64,000 nucleotides of DNA from Acidobacteriota bacterium (lineage in GTDB: Bacteria > Acidobacteriota > Blastocatellia > Pyrinomonadales > Pyrinomonadaceae): NCBI GenBank assembly GCA_016700175.1, contig CP065003.1, positions 444,001-508,000 of the forward strand. The letters run 5' to 3'. Under the pieces are notes generated by a model. The model searched no databases, was not told the DNA's origin, and was given only the letters and a program-made list of their open reading frames with translations. Positions 29,363-37,491 of the stretch are shown here, in pieces. The first letter of the stretch is position 1. Each line of letters begins with the position of its first letter. A program made the translations under genes and the position numbers.

Positions 29363-29935
29363 ATGGTCAGACGTTATTCAAGGCCGCTTCTCACCGCTGC
29401 GGCGCTTTTCACCGCGACATTCCTTTCGCTGGGGGCGACCGATTGTTACAAGCCGGTCACGAATTCCGGCCTTCCCCCGCATATAAAGCGTGTCGCCGTA
29501 CCCGCGTTTCAGTTCGAAGCCGGGGGGGCAAGATACAAGGTCTCGTCGCGATTCGCCGACGCGGTGATCCGGGAGATGATCAAGCGTGGCCGAGGGCTGA
29601 GAGTTCAGGGGACACGGGAAGGCGCGGATGCGGTTGTCGAAGGCACGATCCGGGATTTTACCTTCTCCGGTGTATTGCTTGACCGCGAGGGGCGCGCGCG
29701 CGTCTACGAAGTTGTTATCACTTCCGCGGTCACCATAACCGACCTGAAGAACAACAAGGTCATTTATGACAATCAGAACTTTGTCTTTCGCGACTCCTTC
29801 GAGTTCAGCGAAGATCCGCGCTCGTTCTTCAATGAAGAAGACCCGGCTGTCGAGAGAATGGCCAGGGCCTTCGCCGCTTCCGTCATCTCGACCGTCGTGA
29901 ACGGGATCGGAGTACGCGAAGAGAAGGGAAATTGA
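29363..29935 (+). CDS. LptE-like LPS-assembly lipoprotein
   Basis: A 190-residue protein. The signal peptide ends L-S-L-G-A-T-D-C with C28 as a possible lipid-modified residue, although D before C is a non-ideal lipobox. The body is short and beta-rich with I-K-R-V-A-V-P-A-F, R-F-A-D-A-V-I-R-E-M and A-D-A-V-V-E-G-T-I motifs, as in LptE/RlpB proteins that form the outer-membrane plug with LptD. It lies just upstream of holA, the same order as in E. coli, which supports the call. If correct, the organism exports LPS. Sequence similarity is weak, so the assignment is by motif and context. Confidence 0.75.
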   Translation: MVRRYSRPLLTAAALFTATFLSLGATDCYKPVTNSGLPPHIKRVAVPAFQFEAGGARYKVSSRFADAVIREMIKRGRGLRVQGTREGADAVVEGTIRDFTFSGVLLDREGRARVYEVVITSAVTITDLKNNKVIYDNQNFVFRDSFEFSEDPRSFFNEEDPAVERMARAFAASVISTVVNGIGVREEKGN

Positions 29936-29960
29936 GCACTTTTTGTCACGCCTGCCGCCG

Positions 29961-30992
29961 ATGAACGTCCTTTCAACGCAAGATCTTCGTAACCTTCTAC
30001 GAAAAAGAGAAATAGCGCCTGTTTACCTTCTGTTCGGGCCCGAGACCCACCAAAGGAATCTCGCTGCGCAGCATATCTCCGACATCGCCTTGAAGGACGC
30101 TCAGTTGAGAGATTTCAACGAGACCGAAGTAAGCTTGAACTCGCAGGATATTGTTGAGGCGGTAGCGGCCGCCGAACAGCTTCCGATGATGGGATCGCGG
30201 AGGGTCGTGCGTGTGACGGATGTGGCGGTCACGACGAACGTCCAGGTCTGCAACATAAAGGAAAAGGACGAGCCAGCCCTCGAGAGGTATCTGAAAGATC
30301 CGGCGGATTCGACCGTGCTGATCTTCGTCGCCGACGAGATCGACAAACGGCTTAGGGTCGCGAAGCTGATGATCGAGAACTCGGTCGCGGTGGAATTCAC
30401 GAGGCTTTCCGAGCCGGAGCTCATCCAGTTCGCGCGCGACAAGATCAGGGATGCGGGGTCGACTGCCGATGAGAAGACGGTTCGCCAGATCGTCAGTCTT
30501 GTCGGGAATGACCTGCGGAAGCTTTCGATCGAGATCGAGAAGCTATCGGTTGCGGCCCATCCCGACGCTTTGATCACGTTCGATATTGTGAACGATCTTG
30601 TACCGGCATCGAGGGAGCTTACGAATTTCGAGCTGACCGATCATCTTCTTGAGAACCGGCCCGTTCGGGCGCTTCAGGTGCTGAAAGAAAGGCTTGACGA
30701 CGGCGCAGAGCCCCTGATGATCCTCGGCCTTATCGGCAGCAACTTTCACAAGCTCCTGCTTGCTAAAGAGCTTATGAACGAAGGCGTCCCGCGGGGCGAG
30801 GTCACCCGTTCCTTGAGGCTTCCGTACAGGAAGCAGGAGCCGTTTCTTGCTCTCGCCCGCAAGACCGACCGCGAAAAGTTCGCCGAGATCCTGAAGAGGA
30901 TCGCGCGGACGGACCTCGCGATAAAGACCTCGAAGGGAACCCCCAGAATGCAGATCGAGGCTCTCGTGTGCGAACTGGCGTCGATGCACTGA
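29961..30992 (+). CDS. holA: DNA polymerase III subunit delta
   Basis: A 343-residue clamp-loader delta subunit. The N-terminus P-V-Y-L-L-F-G-P-E and the E-A-V-A-A-A-E-Q-L-P-M-M-G-S-R-R-V-V segment match the family, as does the C-terminal helical domain with A-L-Q-V-L-K-E-R. The first ATG after the preceding stop (29961) is chosen; an in-frame TTG lies six codons earlier. It opens the sliding clamp during loading. A lipoprotein gene follows after 25 bases; rpsT is encoded convergently beyond it, echoing the holA-rpsT neighbourhood of other bacteria. Confidence 0.93.
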   Translation: MNVLSTQDLRNLLRKREIAPVYLLFGPETHQRNLAAQHISDIALKDAQLRDFNETEVSLNSQDIVEAVAAAEQLPMMGSRRVVRVTDVAVTTNVQVCNIKEKDEPALERYLKDPADSTVLIFVADEIDKRLRVAKLMIENSVAVEFTRLSEPELIQFARDKIRDAGSTADEKTVRQIVSLVGNDLRKLSIEIEKLSVAAHPDALITFDIVNDLVPASRELTNFELTDHLLENRPVRALQVLKERLDDGAEPLMILGLIGSNFHKLLLAKELMNEGVPRGEVTRSLRLPYRKQEPFLALARKTDREKFAEILKRIARTDLAIKTSKGTPRMQIEALVCELASMH

Positions 30993-31017
30993 GCCGCAAC
31001 TCCAATTCTCGTTCGAA

Positions 31018-31761
31018 ATGAATAAAGCCCTTGTCGCAATTCTTTCCGCTCTTTTCTTTCTCTCCGCGTGCGGCAGCGCTTCAGGGCCTGCCGATAACGA
31101 TGCAGAGCAACTCTCTCCCGCCGTGAACTCCGCGTCAGGGTCGCCGGCGTCGGATCCCGGCTCCAGGTTCCGGCGCGAGATAGGCGATTCGAAAGGCGTC
31201 GTCGTGCTTACCGACAAATACGGAGAAGAGGACACGGTGAAGATCTACGACAAAGGCGGTGCGGTCTGGTACGAGTTCTCTTACTATGACGAGAGCGCTT
31301 TTGACGAACTGGAGAGCATCAACACAGATTTCAAGCCGTTCGCTTTTCATCCCGATTATCTGCTTCTCGCGTTGAGGGTTGTCGGAGAGGACGCCGCCCT
31401 GTACGAGGTCGTCGTTAATGAGGAATCGGACCTGCGGAAGTTCGTCCGAAAGGATGACGAGAATCTGGCGTACGAGAGCTTCGAGGACCACATTCTTACT
31501 GTCTACGCGGTAGATTTCGACCAGAAAGCGAACCCTCTTCGGTCCGGGCCCGAGGGCGAGCCTCTGAGCGGGAATTTTTCCAAGGTGCCGATCTTCAAGC
31601 CTTCAAAGGTGGAAGGCGATTGGCTGGAGGTGATCTTCAGTGATCCGGAAACCGGCGAAGCGGATGCGAACTCTAACGGCCGCACGAAAGAGCCCGCGAG
31701 AGGCTGGATCAGGTGGCGCGACGGCAGTCATCTGAGGATCGCGCTTTTCTATGTAGCCTGA
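31018..31761 (+). CDS. Uncharacterised lipoprotein
   Basis: A 247-residue protein with a clear lipoprotein signal peptide (L-S-A-C-G-S, C18) and a Ser/Pro-rich stretch after it. The remainder is acidic and beta-rich with several Tyr/Phe strands (V-K-I-Y-D-K-G-G-A-V-W-Y-E-F-S-Y-Y), ending in W-I-R-W-R-D-G-S-H-L-R-I-A-L-F. No family is recognised. It is the last gene of the plus-strand run that includes holA. Confidence 0.8.
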   Translation: MNKALVAILSALFFLSACGSASGPADNDAEQLSPAVNSASGSPASDPGSRFRREIGDSKGVVVLTDKYGEEDTVKIYDKGGAVWYEFSYYDESAFDELESINTDFKPFAFHPDYLLLALRVVGEDAALYEVVVNEESDLRKFVRKDDENLAYESFEDHILTVYAVDFDQKANPLRSGPEGEPLSGNFSKVPIFKPSKVEGDWLEVIFSDPETGEADANSNGRTKEPARGWIRWRDGSHLRIALFYVA

Positions 31762-31769
31762 CGGGCACA

Positions 31770-31807
31770 AAAAGAGGGAAGCGAGACTGCTCGTAGCCCG
31801 CTTCCCT
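31770..31807 (-). terminator. Terminator after rpsT
   Basis: On the minus strand, AGGGAAGCG (31807-31799) pairs with CGCTTCCCT (31783-31775), followed by CTTTTTG. It may also serve the lipoprotein gene on the plus strand, which ends at 31761. Confidence 0.8.
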
Positions 31808-31837
31808 AAATTCAAAGGAGAAAATTCGTCTGCCGCG

Positions 31838-32104
31838 CTAAGCCGCAAGCTCGTTGACGTGCCTCGTCAAGCGGGCCTTGTAGCGTGCAGCGGTGTTCCT
31901 GTGCAGGATGTTCTTGTTGACCATCTTGTCGATGATCGAGATCGTCGGCTGAAGCTGTTCCTGCGCCGCCGCCTTGTTGCCTTCTGCGAGCGCGGTCCTC
32001 AGTTTCTTGATCTGAGTCCTGAGGCTGCTGCGGTTACTGCGGTTGATCGCCCGCTTCTTTGTGTTCTGCCTGATCCTCTTCTTCGCTGATTGATGATTTG
32101 CCAT
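31838..32104 (-). CDS. rpsT: 30S ribosomal protein S20
   Basis: An 88-residue basic protein starting M-A-N-H-Q-S-A-K-K-R-I-R-Q, the universal S20 opening. Longer upstream starts on this strand are excluded because they would lie in or before the promoter at 32151-32179. GGAG lies eight bases before the ATG. S20 binds 16S rRNA early in assembly. The gene is single, with its own promoter and terminator. Confidence 0.97.
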   Translation of the reverse strand: MANHQSAKKRIRQNTKKRAINRSNRSSLRTQIKKLRTALAEGNKAAAQEQLQPTISIIDKMVNKNILHRNTAARYKARLTRHVNELAA

Positions 32105-32150
32105 TGATAAGCTCCAAATCCGTTGATAATACGCTTCAACGAAATTACCA

Positions 32151-32179
32151 AGTATAGATAGGCGGAAATGAAGTGTCAA
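32151..32179 (-). promoter_or_regulatory. Consensus sigma-70 promoter for rpsT
   Basis: On the minus strand, TTGACA (32179-32174) and TATACT (32156-32151) are separated by exactly 17 bases. The predicted start of transcription is about 40 bases before the rpsT ATG. Confidence 0.88.
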
Positions 32180-32197
32180 GCGCGGTTAAACCGCGTT

Positions 32198-33001
32198 TCA
32201 GCGCTCGAAACGCGTCGCAAAAGTGTGGAGCAGGTCGACCAGGAGCACGACGATGGGTGGATAGAAGATCAGCTCGGGAGCGAGCGTCTCGGATATCATT
32301 CCGGCCAGGCTTGCGGACTCGACCCGGACAACCAAAGGCCGGACGAGAAGGCCGACGGCTATGCTCAGCAACATTCCGGAAACAAGGAAGCTGGTCGCCG
32401 CGATGCGGGAATACGGGCGGTTCTCTTCCTCGATGCCGCGCAGGATCGAATCGTGAATGTCTTCCGAAGAATAGGTGTATCTTTCGTAGCCGGCCTGAAG
32501 GCGCTTTATCATGTGAAGCATGCCTATGACGAACAGAGTGAAGATCACTATCTTTCCCAGCACGTTCGAGTTCGACCAGAACTCCGGCTTCAATGCCGCG
32601 GTGAATACGGTTGAGACGAACAAGGCGACCACCGGGAAGATCACTTTTTGAAGCGCCTTTGCCTCCCGGCGCTCTTCCTCGATCATTCGGTCAATGATCG
32701 CGTTATACCGGCGTTCGTAGGCCATCTGGCGCGCGCGCCTTGCGTGCGGGTTATCCGAGCTGAAGACAGAGTCCCTGTTCGCAAAGGTTTCCCGAAGCAT
32801 CTGCTTGTCGTACGCCGCCCTGTCCTTCGGATTGCTCAGGATCTGGTATGCCTTGGCGATCTGGGCGAACTCGCGCGAGGCCGACGCGTCGCCGTCGTTG
32901 ACGTCGGGGTGTTTTCGGCGCGCGAGCCTTCGGTACGCGGATCGTATCTCCGCCCTTGAAGCGTTCTGCGACACCCTAAGGACTTTGTAGTAGTTCACCA
33001 T
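32198..33001 (-). CDS. Membrane-bound J-domain protein
   Basis: A 267-residue protein. Residues 1-70 are a J domain with the H-P-D motif at 31-33 and the helix I/III pattern Y-Y-K-V-L-R-V / F-A-Q-I-A-K-A-Y-Q-I-L-S-N. Four hydrophobic segments follow (about 120-140, 148-166, 200-225 and 245-262). No Gly/Phe linker or zinc-finger domain is present, so it is a type III J protein that would recruit DnaK to the inner membrane. No DnaK is nearby, and its client is unknown. Confidence 0.88.
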   Translation of the reverse strand: MVNYYKVLRVSQNASRAEIRSAYRRLARRKHPDVNDGDASASREFAQIAKAYQILSNPKDRAAYDKQMLRETFANRDSVFSSDNPHARRARQMAYERRYNAIIDRMIEEERREAKALQKVIFPVVALFVSTVFTAALKPEFWSNSNVLGKIVIFTLFVIGMLHMIKRLQAGYERYTYSSEDIHDSILRGIEEENRPYSRIAATSFLVSGMLLSIAVGLLVRPLVVRVESASLAGMISETLAPELIFYPPIVVLLVDLLHTFATRFER

Positions 33002-33090
33002 CCGGGATTGTCGGGGACATTTGGGCCGGCTTGGGTCGCTTCGGCCCGGGCGTGTCCTGGCGGCCCAATGTTAGCATATCGCACAGGAAA

Positions 33091-33107
33091 GGACGCCGTT
33101 TAGCGTC
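33091..33107 (-). terminator. Weak terminator-like hairpin after pabB
   Basis: GACGC/GCGTC around a short loop with a CTTTCC tail on the minus strand, about 35 bases past the pabB stop. It is short and lacks a good T-run. Confidence 0.3.
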
Positions 33108-33141
33108 GGGATTCTTGGCTTGTCCGCTGTACGACCCTGTC

Positions 33142-34560
33142 TCAGGTTGATTGTTCCGCCGGACGCGAGGTTGGTCTGTCGCGTGTCGCTTTCTCTGCTC
33201 CTAGCGCCTTCAGTATGGCCGCCGCTTTATCAAGGCTTTCCTGGTATTCCTTTTCCGGATCGCTGTCGATCACCACGCCGCCGCCAACGTTGAACTCCGC
33301 GACTCCTTCCCGAATTACCATCGTTCTGATCGCGACGCTCAGGTCGTAGCACCGCTGTCCTTTTGCAGGTCTTCCGGCAGAGTTGGGATTCCAGATCCGG
33401 TCCAGTTCGGGCAGCGCGTTTCTGTCGTACGAAAATCCGATCGATCCCATCGAGAGGCCTCGACCGGACGGCTCGAGTTCGTCGATGATCTCCATCGTGC
33501 GGATCTTCGGACATCCGGTGATCGAGCCGCACGGGAAGAGCGCCTGGAGCAGGTCGGAGATCCCCATTTCCTGCCGCAGATCGCCGGAGATCGTCGAAAC
33601 GAGATGAAAAAGGCTCGGGAGTTCCTCGATCTCGCAAAGAGCGTCCACCTTCACGCTGCCGAATTCGCACACACGGCCGAGATCGTTTCTTAGAAGATCG
33701 GTGATCATGATGTTCTCCGCCCTGTCCTTGGAACTCGACGAAAGGTCATCTCGAAGACTCTTGTCCTCTTCGGGATCGATGCCTCTCGGTCGTGTGCCCT
33801 TGATCGGGGAAGCCTCTATTCGTTGTTTTCCGTCCTCGAATCCGGTTCGGAAGAAACGCTCCGGCGAAATGCTGATGACGTGATCCAACGGTCTTTTAAT
33901 GAAAGCCGAGAAAGCTGCCGGGTGTTCTGTTCTGAGGGTCAGAAAGAGCGACCGGGGATCGATGGAACCGCTGTTCACCCTGATCTTTTGCGTGAGGTTT
34001 GTCTGGTAGGTCTCGCCCGCGCGTATCAGTTCGAGGATCTCGCAGATCTTCGATACATACTCTTCGCGGGACATCTCGAATTCTGGCGGGGTCGTCTGTG
34101 AACGATCGGGTTCCGGGGCCCCTTCATACGGAGCTGCCCCGAGTATCGACGCTCTCAACGAGGCCGAGGCTTCCGCATTGCCATCGACAAACGTCCTTCC
34201 GGTCGAGTATTCGTGCACGACGACAGCCTCGTACGCCGCGGCAAAGTAATACGGTTCGGTCCCGGGCCTGAAAATGACGTCTCCCGTTTTGTGTGTTCTC
34301 TGAAGGATACGTCCAAGATCGTACGAAACGGTGAAGAAGAGAGCGGGCGAGGTTCGTTCAAGTTCTTCAAAATGCGATAGCAGCCTGTCAGCATTGCTGT
34401 CGAAGGAATCAACAGACTCAAGCTCACCGATCCCGGCGACGAGGAGCCCGCGACCCCATCCTCTGTTTCCGCAGGCATCAAGAATCGAAACAGGCTCGGT
34501 CTCCGACAGCGTCAGGATCCTGCCGACAAGGTCTTCCGAGTTCAGTTCCAATGGGATCAC
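33142..34560 (-). CDS. pabB: Aminodeoxychorismate synthase component I
   Basis: A 472-residue chorismate-utilising enzyme, GTG start. The S-P-I-K-G-T-R-P-R-G motif at 251-260 has the Lys (K254) that marks PabB, where anthranilate synthase TrpE has Ala. Further signatures are S-I-T-G-C-P-K-I-R-T-M-E-I and the C-terminal F-N-V-G-G-G-V-V-x-D-S-D-P-x-x-E-Y. It makes 4-amino-4-deoxychorismate on the way to p-aminobenzoate and folate, upstream of FolP. No pabA or pabC gene is adjacent. Confidence 0.94.
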   Translation of the reverse strand: MIPLELNSEDLVGRILTLSETEPVSILDACGNRGWGRGLLVAGIGELESVDSFDSNADRLLSHFEELERTSPALFFTVSYDLGRILQRTHKTGDVIFRPGTEPYYFAAAYEAVVVHEYSTGRTFVDGNAEASASLRASILGAAPYEGAPEPDRSQTTPPEFEMSREEYVSKICEILELIRAGETYQTNLTQKIRVNSGSIDPRSLFLTLRTEHPAAFSAFIKRPLDHVISISPERFFRTGFEDGKQRIEASPIKGTRPRGIDPEEDKSLRDDLSSSSKDRAENIMITDLLRNDLGRVCEFGSVKVDALCEIEELPSLFHLVSTISGDLRQEMGISDLLQALFPCGSITGCPKIRTMEIIDELEPSGRGLSMGSIGFSYDRNALPELDRIWNPNSAGRPAKGQRCYDLSVAIRTMVIREGVAEFNVGGGVVIDSDPEKEYQESLDKAAAILKALGAEKATRDRPTSRPAEQST

Positions 34561-34652
34561 CGCAGAATCTTAGCACGCCGGGAATGTTTCTCTTACGGCG
34601 GCTTATGTCGTAATATGACGCAGTCGCGCGGGTTCCCCGCTTCAGCACAAAT

Positions 34653-36110
34653 ATGACAGATCGATCGAAAGGCAGGCTGGATCTCGTGAGAGGGCTGGGA
34701 CTTCTTGCGGCGGTCTCGATAATCATAGGGAATGTGATCGGGACGGGTGTTTTCCTGAAGGCCCGCGTGATGACCTGCAATGTAGGAAGCCCCGGTTGGG
34801 TGCTTACAGCCTGGATCGCTGCCGGTCTGCTTTCACTGGCCGGCGCGCTGACGTATGCGGAGATCGCCGCAATGAAGCCTAAGGCCGCGGGCGATTACGT
34901 TTTCCTGCGTGACGCTTACGGCCGCGTGACGAGCTTTCTTTACGGCTGGATGCAGATGTTCATCGCAAAGACCGGTTCGCAGGCGGCCGTGTCCGTAGCG
35001 TTTGCAATCTTTCTCAATGATTTCCTCGGCGGAACGCTCAGACGCGTGCTCTATACCGCGGATATTTTCGGATATCCGTATGAACTGACGTCGCTGCAGA
35101 TCGTCGCGGTGATGATGATCGTGATCTTCACGACGATCAACTGCGCTTCCGTATGGGTCGGAGGCCAGCTCGCGACCTATTTCACCGCCATAAAGATCGC
35201 GCTTGTCCTGCTGGTAGGAATCGGCGCATTCCTTCTTGCCGACGGTTCGTTCGGGAATTTTGCGATGAACGCAGCGAGCGGAACCTGCGAAGAGGTCGCT
35301 GATACGGTCAAATACGGTGCCGCGGGGTTCACATTCCTGGGAGGCTTCAGCGCCGCGATGATCGGAGCCCTTTGGGGCTATGACGGCTGGAACAATGTGA
35401 CCTTTGTCGCGGGAGAAGTGAAGGATCCGGGCCGGAACATTCCGATCGCACTGATCGGCGGAACTGCTCTGATAATGGTGCTTTACGTGATCATCAACGC
35501 AGGCTACTTCTACGTGCTCACGCCGGAAATGATAGCCTCGGTCTCCACCCAATCATCGGTCGCGCAGGAGGTTGCGGTACGGTTTCTGGGCGCTGGGGCG
35601 CTGAGCCTTATGGCGATCGGCCTGATGGCTTCATCCGCTGGAACGCTTCACACGTCGATCCTCTCGGGCGCGAGGGTGCCATATGCGATGGCCCGCGACG
35701 GGCTTATGTTCGAGCGTCTGGGCAGGCTGTCGGAAGCGACGCGCGTACCCGTCGGAGCGCTGATCGTGCAGGGGATCTGGGCATGTCTGCTCGCGTTGTC
35801 GGGATCGTTCGACACGCTGACGAACTATGTAGTTTTCGGATCCTGGATCTTTTACACTCTCGTAGGCGGGTCTATCTTCGTCTTCCGGAGGAAATATCCC
35901 GATATGGAGAGGCCGTACAAGGCATTTGGCTACCCGGTCGTTCCGATCCTGTTCATTCTTACAGCGACCGCTCTGCTTGTGAACACGGTGGCGACGGACA
36001 CGATGAACTCGCTGATAGGCATTTTCCTGCTTTTGCTGGGATTGCCAGTTTACTCCTATTTGAACCGCATTTACGGCGGTCGAGGTGAATCAGAAAGTTC
36101 AGATGGTTAA
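34653..36110 (+). CDS. APC-family amino acid permease
   Basis: A 485-residue membrane protein with about twelve hydrophobic helices. The first contains S-I-I-I-G-N-V-I-G-T-G-V-F (22-34), the unwound substrate-binding helix of APC transporters. The G-G-F-S-A-A-M-I-G-A-L-W-G-Y-D-G-W segment near 228-250 is like the LAT/YfnA type of amino acid exchangers. Substrate is not determined. The PilZ gene overlaps its end by eight bases. Confidence 0.92.
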   Translation: MTDRSKGRLDLVRGLGLLAAVSIIIGNVIGTGVFLKARVMTCNVGSPGWVLTAWIAAGLLSLAGALTYAEIAAMKPKAAGDYVFLRDAYGRVTSFLYGWMQMFIAKTGSQAAVSVAFAIFLNDFLGGTLRRVLYTADIFGYPYELTSLQIVAVMMIVIFTTINCASVWVGGQLATYFTAIKIALVLLVGIGAFLLADGSFGNFAMNAASGTCEEVADTVKYGAAGFTFLGGFSAAMIGALWGYDGWNNVTFVAGEVKDPGRNIPIALIGGTALIMVLYVIINAGYFYVLTPEMIASVSTQSSVAQEVAVRFLGAGALSLMAIGLMASSAGTLHTSILSGARVPYAMARDGLMFERLGRLSEATRVPVGALIVQGIWACLLALSGSFDTLTNYVVFGSWIFYTLVGGSIFVFRRKYPDMERPYKAFGYPVVPILFILTATALLVNTVATDTMNSLIGIFLLLLGLPVYSYLNRIYGGRGESESSDG

Positions 36111-36432
36111 GGACAGGAGAAAAGGGGTGGAACGAAGATCGGTAAAACGCCACGAGGTCGCGCTCGATGTCGACTGGGAAGGCGCCCAGGGGCGCGAGAG
36201 CGGAGTGCTCGGGGACATCAGCGAGAAAGGCTGTTTCGTGCTCGGCTCCGGGAATGTGGAAGACGGAGAGACCGTGAACATCTTTGTCCCGATCTCGGAT
36301 GGAATGAAGATCCAATTCACGGGTGAGGTCGTGAACCACGTTGTCGAGATCGGCTTCGGGCTGAAATTCATCGGCCTCAACGAGGCCCAAAAGGAGCTCC
36401 TCCAGAGAATTCTTGAATCAGCACAAGAATAG
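36103..36432 (+). CDS. PilZ-domain protein
   Basis: A 109-residue single-domain protein. R-x3-R (R12-R16) and D-I-S-E-K-G (38-43) form the c-di-GMP binding signature, a close match to RxxxR and (D/N)xSxxG. A small stand-alone PilZ protein usually acts as an adaptor that passes c-di-GMP to a partner. The start is uncertain: the ATG at 36103 is preferred over a GTG at 36085; both overlap the permease gene. Confidence 0.85.
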   Translation: MVKDRRKGVERRSVKRHEVALDVDWEGAQGRESGVLGDISEKGCFVLGSGNVEDGETVNIFVPISDGMKIQFTGEVVNHVVEIGFGLKFIGLNEAQKELLQRILESAQE

Positions 36433-36467
36433 TTCAAGGTTCCGGGTTCAAAGTTGATTGCTGCGCT

Positions 36468-36600
36468 TGCGCTGCTGAGGTAGCGCGAACTTCAGTTTGC
36501 GCCGGGCGAACGCCCGGGAACTCCCGCTCCAAGATTCCCGCCCCGTTTAGAGCAGCCCTTCGGGCTGTGCACTAGGAGGGCGGCAGCCCGACTGAATCCG
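36468..36600. repeat. REP-like element, degenerate copy
   Basis: TAGCGCGAACTTCAGTTTGC at about 36480-36500 is followed by a GGGCGAACGCCCGGG hairpin and CCGTTTAGAGCAGCCCTTCG at about 36542. These are the same parts as at 10.1 kb, but the closing CTGAAG arm is missing. The stretch 36600-36734 shows no further structure that I can name. Confidence 0.7.
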
Positions 36601-36734
36601 CGTGCATTGCACACCACGTTACACGCAGCAGACCTGTTGTCCGGGCCTGCCCTTGCTGCTTTTGCGCCTATCCGAGGGAAACCGGTAAAAGTGTGCTCTT
36701 GAAACATTTTTCGGGCCAGGGAATCCTCACCTAA

Positions 36735-37106
36735 ATGAGCTGCAGCAAATCACCTATCAAAGGATCTCACTACGCAGCGAACATCCTGACCGCTTTTCCA
36801 CTTGCGAGCATTTGTTTGAGTATTGCGACCGATGCGATTGAGGTCCACAACGACAGGGTTGCGGAACAGGTCCGACGGGAAGTCTGCGTCGCCACGGGTG
36901 AAGAACAGCATTGTTTTACTTACTACAAGATCAGTAGTCAGCGGGACGGCATTTACCGGCTTGCGATCCTTCTTTGTGCTGTTCCACTCCTGATTCCTGT
37001 GAGGAAACGGAGGTTTCATATACTTCGGGTCGTTTTGTTGACTATTGTCCTTCTCTATATTCGCGCTTGGGGCGGCTGGAGATTGGGTAAGGCTAAGATC
37101 GAATGA
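36735..37106 (+). CDS. Possible small membrane protein in an AT-richer patch
   Basis: A 123-residue open frame with three hydrophobic stretches (about 13-32, 75-92 and 97-112) and basic residues between them. Base composition is visibly lower in GC than the neighbours, which would fit acquired DNA, and the patch is flanked on both sides by REP-like elements. There is no Shine-Dalgarno and no family match, and the overlapping frame on the other strand is also open. It could be a real gene, a decayed remnant or chance. Confidence 0.3.
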   Translation: MSCSKSPIKGSHYAANILTAFPLASICLSIATDAIEVHNDRVAEQVRREVCVATGEEQHCFTYYKISSQRDGIYRLAILLCAVPLLIPVRKRRFHILRVVLLTIVLLYIRAWGGWRLGKAKIE

Positions 37107-37249
37107 GAACGACTCATTGCATTTGCTCTTAAGTGACAAGAATATTTTCGATTTCCTCACCTTGATCTTCTCAATTTCGTTGGCGCTCCTGAAGGTCGTA
37201 GTTTGGCGGCAAGCGGTAACCGTAAGACTGTCTTCCTGAGATTTTCATA

Positions 37250-37490
37250 CAGCGAGCCGCGCGGGCGCGGCCTTGGCAGCGCAGAGCGCTGCTCCAAACG
37301 GATGACGTGTTCTGAGCGGATCCCACCGGGCTGCGCCCGGCATTTGCAGCGCGGAGCGCTGCTCCAAACGGATGGCGTGTTCTGTGCGGATCTCGTCGGC
37401 CCGCGCCCGGCATTTGCAGCGCGAATGCGCGGAACTCCTCCGTGCATCCGGGCCGCATCCTGCCCGCGACAAGGTTAAGCTCATCGCACA
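37250..37490. repeat. REP-like array with a 70-bp tandem repeat
   Basis: A 70-base unit containing GCAGCGC-(A/G)-GAGCGCTGCTCC and AAACGGATG-(A/G)-CGTGTTCTG occurs at 37271 and 37341, with the beginning of a third at 37411. The third runs into a copy of the REP closing arm (GGGCCGCA..TGCCCGCGACAAGGTTAAGCTCATCG) at about 37450-37485. The array lies directly downstream of the murE stop (minus strand). Confidence 0.8.
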
Positions 37491-37491
37491 A

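Noticed and set aside
36750..37160. 136-codon minus-strand frame overlapping the 36735 frame
   Set aside because: It is hydrophilic, low in structure and ends without a ribosome site; the plus-strand frame has a membrane-protein pattern and is the more plausible of two weak options.
37261..37430. Possible second CRISPR or integron array
   Set aside because: The 70-base units are direct tandem copies with no unique spacers and no integrase; they belong to the REP-like family.
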